Shown in pieces: positions 1-6,052 of a stretch of 7,992 nt of DNA. The notes under the pieces were generated by a model. The model made no database searches. It had not been told where the DNA came from and worked only from the letters and a program-made list of their open reading frames with translations. The stretch is from an uncultured Collinsella sp. (GTDB lineage: Bacteria > Actinomycetota > Coriobacteriia > Coriobacteriales > Coriobacteriaceae). The DNA lies in contig URWQ01000055.1 in assembly GCA_900551635.1 (NCBI GenBank), positions 1 through 7,992 of the forward strand, read 5' to 3'. The translations under genes were made by a program, and so were the position numbers. How positions within the stretch are numbered: position 1 is the first letter of the stretch; the number at the start of each line of letters is the position of its first letter.

Positions 1-1208
1 CCGAACCAGCATTCGGCGTAGCGGTCAAAGCCCTCCGTCAACACGGTGATGTCCCCCCCAACCTGCTTTTCGCCAAGGCGGTCCATAATGTTCATCTGTG
101 ATTCCATGATGATCTCCGCGCGGTGGTTCTTCACCTCGTCGTCGATCTGGTCGGGAATCAAAGCCGCCGGCGTGCCCTCCTCCTGCGAGTAGGCAAAGAC
201 ACTCGTGTAGTCAAAGCCGACGGTGTCCATAAAGTCGATAAGATCGCGGAACTCGTCGTCGGTCTCGGTCGGGAAGCCGACCATGGCCGTGGAACGAATC
301 ACGATGCCGGGGATGCGCTCGCGAAGGTCGCGGAACAGATCCTCGAGCTCCTGGCGCGAACCGGAGCGACGCATGGCCTTGAGAATGCGCGCGTCGCAGT
401 GCTGCACGGGGATATCGATATAGGGCAGCACCTCGGGCGTATCGCGAATCGTCTCGATGAGTTCGTCAGTCATGCCCTCGGGCTGCAGATAGAGCACGCG
501 GACCCAGACGTTGTGCGGGCGCACGGCCTCGGCGACGGCACGCAGCAGCTGCGCCAGATTGCGCGGCGAGCCATCGGCGACGTCCTCGTCGGCAAAGTCG
601 GTACCCCAGATGCCCGTGTCCTGGCCGATCAGCACGATCTCGCGCACACCGCCGGCAACCAGGTCGCGCACCTCGGAGATGATGCTCTCGGCATTGCGCG
701 AATGATAGCGGCCGCGGATGTAGGGAATCATGCAGAAGCTGCAGAAGCGGTTGCAGCCATCGGAAATCTTGACGTAGGCGACAGCACCCTCGACGGTACG
801 TTTGACCTGCGGGATATAGGCTGCAATCTCACGCTCGACACCCAGCACGCCATCGATGACCGCCACGATGTCATCTTCCTCGTCGGCCTTCACAAAGGCA
901 GCGACCTCGGGCAGCTCGTCAGGCAGGTCATCGCCATAGCGCGACGGCACGCAGCCGCACATGACGATGGGGCAAGAACGAACGCCGTCCTGAACCTCGT
1001 TGGCGAGCTCGAGCGTGGTCTCGATGCTCTCGGACGTTGCGGAGGCGAGGAACGAGCAAGTATTGACGATGGCGATATCGGCATCCTGCGGGTCGAATGC
1101 CTCCTCGTAGCCCGCGGCGGTCAAAAGAGAACGCATGCGGTCGGTGTCAACCTCGTTCTTAGCGCACCCGAGGGTGATGTAGAGCACGGAGCCCAACGGT
1201 GTATCCAT
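1..1208 (-). CDS. rimO: Ribosomal protein S12 methylthiotransferase RimO, C-terminus cut off by the window edge
   Basis: Radical-SAM iron-sulfur enzyme that adds a methylthio group to the conserved aspartate of ribosomal protein S12. The N-terminal UPF0004 domain has its three cluster cysteines at C15 (LGCAKNEVD), C51 (VNTCSF) and C86 (MCGCVP). The radical-SAM motif CxxxCxxC is at C152, C156 and C159 (DGCNRFCSFCMIPYIRG). Close to the edge the sequence enters the TRAM domain (ESQMNIMDRLGEKQVGG). LGCAKNEVD and the GQDTGIWG segment favour RimO over MiaB, which usually reads GCQMN. There are 402 complete codons plus two bases; the family is about 440 residues, so roughly 35-40 residues of TRAM domain lie outside. 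The ATG at 1208-1206 starts just before the conserved SVLYITLG strand. Its GAAAGGA ribosome site is at 1221-1227, a rather long 12 bases upstream. It follows yajQ by 27 bases, last visible gene of the operon. Confidence 0.95.
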   Translation of the reverse strand, partial: MDTPLGSVLYITLGCAKNEVDTDRMRSLLTAAGYEEAFDPQDADIAIVNTCSFLASATSESIETTLELANEVQDGVRSCPIVMCGCVPSRYGDDLPDELPEVAAFVKADEEDDIVAVIDGVLGVEREIAAYIPQVKRTVEGAVAYVKISDGCNRFCSFCMIPYIRGRYHSRNAESIISEVRDLVAGGVREIVLIGQDTGIWGTDFADEDVADGSPRNLAQLLRAVAEAVRPHNVWVRVLYLQPEGMTDELIETIRDTPEVLPYIDIPVQHCDARILKAMRRSGSRQELEDLFRDLRERIPGIVIRSTAMVGFPTETDDEFRDLIDFMDTVGFDYTSVFAYSQEEGTPAALIPDQIDDEVKNHRAEIIMESQMNIMDRLGEKQVGGDITVLTEGFDRYAECWF

Positions 1209-1235
1209 GTTGGAGAGCAGTCCTTTCGATTGATA

Positions 1236-1733
1236 TTAGCGGTAGTTGGTGAACTGCAGCGGCTGGCCGTAGTCCTGGTCACGCAGGAACTGGATCACGG
1301 TCTGCAACGCGTCCTTCGAAGCAGAGGAAACACGCAGCTTGTCGGCCTCGATGGTCACCTTGACCTTGAGCTTTTGATCCTTGATGTCCTTGTTGATCTT
1401 CTTGGCGGTCGCCTGGTCGATACCCTCGACGATATGGCCGAGCACGCGCACGGTGCCGCCCGATGCCGCCTGCGGAGCATCCCACGAGACAGCCTTGAGG
1501 TCGATGCCGCGCTTGATGAGCTTGGAGCTCAGCACGTCGACAATCTGTTTGGAGACAAAGTCGGCCGGGGCGTTGATCGTAAAGAGCTTGTCGCCCTTCG
1601 AAAGCTCAATCGTGGCGCCGGAATCCTTAAGGTCATAGCGCTGGGAAATCTCGCGCGTGGTCTGCTGGAACGCGTTGTCGACCTCTTGCATGTTGACCTC
1701 GGACACGACGTCGAAGCTGGAATCTTTAGCCAT
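1236..1733 (-). CDS. yajQ: YajQ family nucleotide (cyclic di-GMP)-binding protein
   Basis: A 165-residue soluble protein of the YajQ/DUF520 family, matching the usual length of about 160-165. The family signature is clear at the N-terminus (SSFDVVSEVNMQEVDNA, then REISQRYDLKDSGATIEL). It continues with the characteristic SKLIKRGIDLKAV and KKINKDIKDQKLKVKV segments and ends in DQDYGQPLQFTNYR. The fold is two ferredoxin-like (RRM-like) halves. Members have been reported to bind nucleic acid, and some proteobacterial ones (Xanthomonas, Pseudomonas) to bind cyclic di-GMP and act with a transcription factor. The ligand here cannot be read from the sequence. The ATG has a well-placed ribosome site (GAAAGGA, 1740-1746, six bases before the start). 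The gene sits 26 bases after rodZ-like and 27 bases before rimO, so it is probably co-transcribed with both. The family call is secure; the cellular role is not. Confidence 0.95.
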   Translation of the reverse strand: MAKDSSFDVVSEVNMQEVDNAFQQTTREISQRYDLKDSGATIELSKGDKLFTINAPADFVSKQIVDVLSSKLIKRGIDLKAVSWDAPQAASGGTVRVLGHIVEGIDQATAKKINKDIKDQKLKVKVTIEADKLRVSSASKDALQTVIQFLRDQDYGQPLQFTNYR

Positions 1734-1739
1734 GATGTT

Positions 1740-1746
1740 TCCTTTC
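1740..1746 (-). promoter_or_regulatory. Ribosome binding site of yajQ
   Basis: GAAAGGA, six bases before the yajQ ATG, lies in the 26-base gap after rodZ. The same heptamer precedes rimO (1221-1227) and rnj (7738-7744), but at longer distances of 12 and 14 bases. Confidence 0.6.
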
Positions 1747-1759
1747 GCGTACGAGCGGC

Positions 1760-3271
1760 CTAGTAGCTATCGTACGAATTGTCGGTAGAATCGGTGGGTG
1801 TCTGACCGTCAGTTGCGGTATCGGCGCCATCCGTGGACTGGGCATCGGTACCGTCGGTGGTATCGGTACCATCGGTGGTGTCGGTACCATCAGAACTTTC
1901 ACCATTCTCGGAATCAGACGTCTCCTTCTTGGGAACGGTGATCGTCACGCGCGCCACGCCCGAGGTCTTGGTATCGTAACGGACCTTTTCACCGTTCTTG
2001 GTAACGGTGACATCGGAAGGCTTGGACGTGGTGATCTCGATCGAAGACTCGGGCGTGTACTCCTGCTCAAAGGGGCCAGTCGCCTGGGCGCCATAGACCG
2101 ACTTTCCGTCGACCTTGACCTCAATCCACGCGGTCTTTCCCTTGGCAACGGAGACCTTGACCTTCGTGACCTCGTTCTCTTCCTTCTTGGCCGTCGTCTT
2201 GGTGGCGTCCGAATCAGTCGACTCATCCGTCGCCTCATCGGTGTCTTCATCCTCGTCGACCGTTTCGGTCTTCTTAGAAGACTTCTTAGTCGTCGTCTTG
2301 GTGGCAGTGGGCGTCTCGGGCGTGGTCTCGGGCGCCGAAGATGCGCAGCCGCGCAGAAGCACCACGATGAGCACAATCAACAGCAACGCCACGGCACCGA
2401 TGCCGGCGTAGACGATACGCGGATCGAGCCCGTTGTTTTGAGGAGCACGTGATCCGCAGCGTCCACGACTGGAACTGTTGCGGCCGCCTCCCTGAGGCAT
2501 ACGACCACGATTGCTATCGGAACGGCCGCGATAGCCACCCTGGCCCTGAAGGCTGCGCTGACCCGAGCGGGGCGCAAGTTCACCGCGGCCTTGATAGCCA
2601 CGCTGGCCCGAACGCGGAGCCGAAGAGCGCTGGCCATACGGCTGTGATTGAGAGCGAAGACGCGGCGTCACCTGCGTGGTATCGGCATCCGCATAGCCAC
2701 CGCGAGAGCGTCCGGTGGAGACACCACGGTAACCGCGATCGGAATAGCCGCCGTCGCCGTAGCCGGCACGAGGGTCACGCGCCACGCCGCGGGCAGCGGG
2801 AAGTGCACGGTCCTCGGGCATCGGCGTACTGCGGAACCGGTCACGCTGTGAGCGAATCTCCTCGCCTGAACCCGTCTCGGTAATATAACCGGCCTGCTGA
2901 GGACGCTGTCCATAGTGGGTCGAACGACCGCCCTGAACCATCAGGAAGCGCCCGTTATCGACCGAGGAACGTGAATTGACGTAGCCGGCGGCGTTCTGAA
3001 AACGACCGCCCTGCTGCGACGTCTCACGTTCGTATGCCATCAGGTCGTCAAAGTAGGCATTGACGACCTCGCGCGGATTGAGGCCCAAAAAGCGAGCATA
3101 GCTCGAAATCATGCCCTGCGCATAGCCGCGCGGCGGCATCGAAGCAAAGTTACCGGTCTCGAAAAACTCGATGATCTGCGGCCTGATTTTGATGGTGTTG
3201 GCGACCTGCTGAATGGAAAGGCCCATTCGGCGACGCTGCTCGAGCAGCATGTCACCAAAGCGTGCAGCCAT
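1760..3271 (-). CDS. rodZ: RodZ-like membrane protein: N-terminal HTH, RG-rich linker, one TM helix, DUF4115-like domain, Thr/Asp/Gly repeat tail
   Basis: 503 residues. Residues about 7-73 form a RodZ-type helix-turn-helix (HTH_25): LLEQRRRMGLSIQQVANTIK, then PRGYAQGMISSYARFLGL, the family hallmark. Residues about 85-280 are low-complexity and rich in R, G, Y, Q and S. A single hydrophobic helix spans about 287-306, with R307 after it. A charged spacer (about 315-368) precedes a DUF4115-like beta domain (about 369-448; TAWIEVKVDGKSVYGAQATG). The tail, 451-503, is rich in T, D and G. There is no signal peptide, so the N-terminus should be cytoplasmic and the C-terminus outside. In E. coli RodZ links MreB filaments to the elongation machinery; in Gram-positives related genes often lie near ftsK and pgsA. 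The ATG overlaps the ftsK stop by one base (TGATG), with GGAGG six bases upstream. Architecture is certain; a morphogenetic role, rather than a regulatory one, is inference. Confidence 0.85.
   Translation of the reverse strand: MAARFGDMLLEQRRRMGLSIQQVANTIKIRPQIIEFFETGNFASMPPRGYAQGMISSYARFLGLNPREVVNAYFDDLMAYERETSQQGGRFQNAAGYVNSRSSVDNGRFLMVQGGRSTHYGQRPQQAGYITETGSGEEIRSQRDRFRSTPMPEDRALPAARGVARDPRAGYGDGGYSDRGYRGVSTGRSRGGYADADTTQVTPRLRSQSQPYGQRSSAPRSGQRGYQGRGELAPRSGQRSLQGQGGYRGRSDSNRGRMPQGGGRNSSSRGRCGSRAPQNNGLDPRIVYAGIGAVALLLIVLIVVLLRGCASSAPETTPETPTATKTTTKKSSKKTETVDEDEDTDEATDESTDSDATKTTAKKEENEVTKVKVSVAKGKTAWIEVKVDGKSVYGAQATGPFEQEYTPESSIEITTSKPSDVTVTKNGEKVRYDTKTSGVARVTITVPKKETSDSENGESSDGTDTTDGTDTTDGTDAQSTDGADTATDGQTPTDSTDNSYDSY
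1845..1891 (-). repeat. 18-bp tandem repeat encoding Thr-Asp-Gly units in the RodZ-like tail
   Basis: Two full 18-base copies (1845-1862 and 1863-1880) differ at two positions. They are followed by the first 11 bases of a third copy (1881-1891), after which the sequence diverges. On the plus strand each unit begins TCGGTACC. The period of six codons gives DGTDTT repeats near residues 461-476, so copy-number change would keep the reading frame. The unit lies in the predicted extracellular tail. Confidence 0.75.
2429..2782 (-). other. Segment encoding the Arg/Gly/Tyr/Gln-rich disordered linker of the RodZ-like protein
   Basis: Residues about 164-281 of the RodZ-like protein are almost entirely G, R, S, Q and Y, with many RG, GYRG and YGQR steps and few hydrophobic residues. 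Within it a 15-residue unit occurs twice back to back at about residues 218-247 (APRSGQRGYQGRG, then APRSGQRSLQGQG), which suggests internal duplication. The segment is predicted to be cytoplasmic and strongly basic. Confidence 0.7.
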
Positions 3272-6051
3272 CAGAATCCTCCAAACTCACGATCTTCACG
3301 TGCCATCTCGGCGTCGACAGACTCCAGCGCGGCAAGCCCCTCCTCGTCCAACAGGACCTCGCGCGGCTTAGAACCGTCAGGCGGGCCGACGACACCCTTT
3401 TCTTCCAGCATGTCCATAATACGCCCGGCACGCGCATAGCCAACCTTCAGACGACGTTGCAGGCCAGATGTGGAGCCAAGCTGCGATTCCACCACAATAT
3501 GGGCGGCTTCCCAAATGAGCGGATCATCGTCTTGCGGCTCGGCGACTCCGGTGCGGACAATGCCGCCGCCACCCGCCATGGACATGGAAGCGGGCGCCAC
3601 GGCAGACAGGATCTCCTCGTGGTAGTCGGGCTCGCTCTGCGACTTGACGAACTCGACAATCTCGTTGATTTCGTCGTCCGAGACAAAGCAGCCCTGGATA
3701 CGGCGAGGCTTGCCCCAGTCGACCTTGGAGAACAGCATGTCGCCCAAACCGGTGAGCTTTTCGGCACCCATCTGGTCGATGATGACGCGCGAGTCGATGC
3801 CCGTGGCAACGTTAAAGGCGATACGGTTGGTGATGTTGGCCTTAATGAGGCCCGTCACCACGTTGGAGCTCGGGCGCTGCGTGGCCACGATAAGGTGGAT
3901 ACCGGCGGCACGGCCCAGCTGAGCAATACGCACGATCGAGGCCTCGACATCCTTACCGGCGACCATCATCAGGTCCGAGAGCTCGTCAATGATGATGACC
4001 AAGTAGGGCATCTTTTGCGGCGGGTTGTCGTAATGCTCAAACTCGCCGGCGGCCTGCTTTTCGTTATAGGTCGAAATCTTACGAACGTTAAGGCGCTCGA
4101 AGACCTTCAGGCGACGCTCCATCTCGGACACGGCCCATTGCAGAGCGCTCGCGGCCTGCTTGGGCTCGGTCACTACAGGCACGTAAAGATGCGGCAGACC
4201 GTTATAGCCCGCAAGCTCGACGCGCTTGGGGTCGACCATGATCAGGCGAACGTCCTCGGGAAGGGCGCGCATGAGCAGGGTCGTGATGATGGAGTTGATC
4301 ATGACCGACTTGCCGGAACCCGTGGTACCGGCAATCAACAGGTGGGGCATCTTGGCAAGGTCGGCGACGACCGGCGTGCCCTCGGCGTCGCGGCCGATGG
4401 CGAGCTCGAGCGGACCGCCCTTCACATAGGGCAGCACGTCGCCCAGGTTGACGTTCTGGCGCTTGCGGTTGGGAATCTCGATGCCCACGAGCGAGGTGCC
4501 GGGGATCGGGGCAAAGATACGCACCGACTGGGCAGCGAGCGAAAGCGCGATATCGTCCTCGAGGCTCGAAATCTTACTCACGCGCTCGCCCTCGCCGGGC
4601 TGAAGCTTAAAGGTCGTAACCGTGGGGCCGGCGATCCAGCCGACCACGCGGGCACTGCGGCCAAACTCAAGCAAGGTGGATTGCAGTGACTCGGCAGTCT
4701 GTTCCAGCTCCTTGTCCGAAGACGCGGAGGACGCCGACTGCGGGTTGGCATGCAGGATCTCGAGCGGCGGAAGCTTGAGGCCGTCCTCTTCTTCGCCCTC
4801 GTTATCTGCGGCGCCGCCGTCCGCTCCCCCATCGCTAGCCGCAGCCGATTCGACAGCACTCGAGGCAGACGCATCGGCAACCTTGGGATGCTTCAAGAAG
4901 TCGGGGATCTGAGGTGCTGCCGAGACAGGATTCACGGCAAACGGCGGCTCGGACTCGTCGATCTTATCGGGGTCGTCTTCCATCGAAAGCTGACCGGTTA
5001 CCTGGTCGCGCTTTGCATGGCGGCGCGGCAGCAAAGTTGTCTTTGCGGTCTCAATCGGAGCCTCGTCATCCTCGTCATCGCCCTCGGTGAGCTCAATCTC
5101 GCTATCGGACCAAGACGGGTCGGACTCGCTTGTATTGAGCTTAGGCGCAGCCTTGCCCTTCTTGGCATGGCGGCGCGGCAGCAGCGTCGTCTTAGCGCGC
5201 TCAGCCTCAACCGACTCGGACACGTCGACAAACGGATTCTCGTCCTCGTCGTCATCGTCCAAAACCGGGTCCACATCGTTGCCCATGACCGTGGTCACGG
5301 CAGCATCGGAGCCCTTTTGACGAAGAATGCTCAGGTGCGGACGGGCAACGCCGGGCACCGACAGGGCTTCGTCGTCACCCCACGGGCTGGCGTTGACATC
5401 GGCACGACGGCGCTCGGCAAAATCGGCCGCACGGTCGCGAGCAGAGCGCAAAACGCCGCCAACCGAAAAGCCGATGATGACCAAGCCCACGACGACAAAG
5501 CCCAACAGGACTACCATCGCGATAGGCTTACCCAGGGCATTCTGCAGCGCACTCGCAATAAACGCACCGATGTAGCCACCCGAGGCGGACAAATTTTGCG
5601 GCGTGAACATAAGGTCACAAGAAACACTCGTACCCGGCACCATCAGCGAAAGAATGGAGACGACGGCGATAAAGACCACGGCGCCGCCCGCAACAGAGCG
5701 TACGTTGAGCGGCGAGTCCTCGCCTAAAAAGAGCGTGGCGGCAAACAGCAAAATGACGATCGGCAGCACGTAGGCGCCCAGACCAAAGCCCAGGTGGTAG
5801 AAACCGGCAACCGCAGCCGTAACAGGTGCGGTCGCCGGCGAAATCACGGCAATGAAGGACGCAATCGCCAAAACGGCGATGACCACGCCGGCGATATCAC
5901 GGTTGGCCGAGGGCTCAACCAAAGGCTCAAAATCGTCGAAGTCCGCCTCGTGGCCCTTATTGGCACGCAGATGGGAACCGGCACCCTTAGCAGATGCCGG
6001 TTGGTTATTGGCCTTATTGCCTTTGGCGTTTTGTGCAGATCCACGCGCCAA
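3271..6051 (-). CDS. ftsK: DNA translocase FtsK/SpoIIIE
   Basis: A membrane-anchored hexameric ATPase that pumps double-stranded DNA through the division septum and helps resolve chromosome dimers. The 926 residues begin with about four hydrophobic helices (about 53-71, 79-109, 118-138, 176-200). An acidic, low-complexity linker runs over about 220-450, with a duplicated basic motif described separately. The motor has an alpha domain (about 455-560), Walker A GTTGSGKS at 575-582 (K581) and Walker B ending in D689-E690 (VIIIDELSD). The conserved PKRVELAGYNGLPHL and ATQRPS segments are also present. The C-terminal gamma winged helix (about 843-902; STSGLQRRLKVGYARAGRIMD) recognises orienting DNA sequences in characterised homologues. 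The start is TTG, with GGAGG six bases upstream. The first in-frame Met is residue 137, and starting there would delete most of the membrane domain. One base separates it from the rnj stop, and its own stop overlaps rodZ. Confidence 0.97.
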   Translation of the reverse strand: MARGSAQNAKGNKANNQPASAKGAGSHLRANKGHEADFDDFEPLVEPSANRDIAGVVIAVLAIASFIAVISPATAPVTAAVAGFYHLGFGLGAYVLPIVILLFAATLFLGEDSPLNVRSVAGGAVVFIAVVSILSLMVPGTSVSCDLMFTPQNLSASGGYIGAFIASALQNALGKPIAMVVLLGFVVVGLVIIGFSVGGVLRSARDRAADFAERRRADVNASPWGDDEALSVPGVARPHLSILRQKGSDAAVTTVMGNDVDPVLDDDDEDENPFVDVSESVEAERAKTTLLPRRHAKKGKAAPKLNTSESDPSWSDSEIELTEGDDEDDEAPIETAKTTLLPRRHAKRDQVTGQLSMEDDPDKIDESEPPFAVNPVSAAPQIPDFLKHPKVADASASSAVESAAASDGGADGGAADNEGEEEDGLKLPPLEILHANPQSASSASSDKELEQTAESLQSTLLEFGRSARVVGWIAGPTVTTFKLQPGEGERVSKISSLEDDIALSLAAQSVRIFAPIPGTSLVGIEIPNRKRQNVNLGDVLPYVKGGPLELAIGRDAEGTPVVADLAKMPHLLIAGTTGSGKSVMINSIITTLLMRALPEDVRLIMVDPKRVELAGYNGLPHLYVPVVTEPKQAASALQWAVSEMERRLKVFERLNVRKISTYNEKQAAGEFEHYDNPPQKMPYLVIIIDELSDLMMVAGKDVEASIVRIAQLGRAAGIHLIVATQRPSSNVVTGLIKANITNRIAFNVATGIDSRVIIDQMGAEKLTGLGDMLFSKVDWGKPRRIQGCFVSDDEINEIVEFVKSQSEPDYHEEILSAVAPASMSMAGGGGIVRTGVAEPQDDDPLIWEAAHIVVESQLGSTSGLQRRLKVGYARAGRIMDMLEEKGVVGPPDGSKPREVLLDEEGLAALESVDAEMAREDREFGGF
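3278..3282 (-). promoter_or_regulatory. Ribosome binding site of the rodZ-like gene, inside the 3' end of ftsK
   Basis: GGAGG coincides with the final Gly-Gly codons of ftsK (FGGF, then TGA), six bases before the rodZ ATG. The ftsK stop and rodZ start share one base (TGATG), the classic stop-restart arrangement for translational coupling. Confidence 0.75.
5011..5046 (-). repeat. Second copy of the basic AKTTLLPRRHAK motif in the FtsK linker
   Basis: Encodes residues 336-347 of FtsK. The 12 residues are identical to those of the copy at 5161-5196, and 19 consecutive bases (5015-5033) match 5165-5183 exactly. The flanking residues are acidic and Ser-rich and not similar between copies. Confidence 0.8.
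5161..5196 (-). repeat. First copy of the basic AKTTLLPRRHAK motif in the FtsK linker
   Basis: Encodes residues 286-297 of FtsK, between the membrane domain and the motor. It is a compact basic island (K, RR, H, K, then KGK) in a linker dominated by D, E and S. The second copy lies exactly 150 bases (50 residues) further along the gene. Confidence 0.8.
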
Positions 6052-6052
6052 A

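Noticed and set aside
123..1763. 546-codon plus-strand open frame opposite rimO and yajQ
   Set aside because: It lies antisense to two genes with complete family motifs, has no recognisable domain, and is biased toward H, D, R, A and L as expected from the complement of GC-rich codons. It also runs across a gene boundary. It is a shadow frame.
1747..1776. CGTACG repeated on either side of the rodZ stop codon as a possible terminator stem
   Set aside because: The stem would be only about six base pairs, with no U tract, and it sits 26 bases before yajQ with its own ribosome site. An intra-operon terminator is not supported.
1945..2637. Arg- and Ala-rich minus-strand open frames inside the rodZ-like gene (1945-2376 and 2377-2637)
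   Set aside because: They are alternative frames of the low-complexity rodZ sequence, with extreme Arg/Pro/Ser composition and no ribosome site of their own. The rodZ frame has coherent HTH, membrane and DUF4115-like segments.
3262..4689. 475-codon plus-strand open frame opposite ftsK
   Set aside because: Antisense to the conserved motor and gamma domains of FtsK, with no family motif and the composition of a complement-frame artefact. The same holds for the plus-strand frames at 4750-5727 and 5852-7321.
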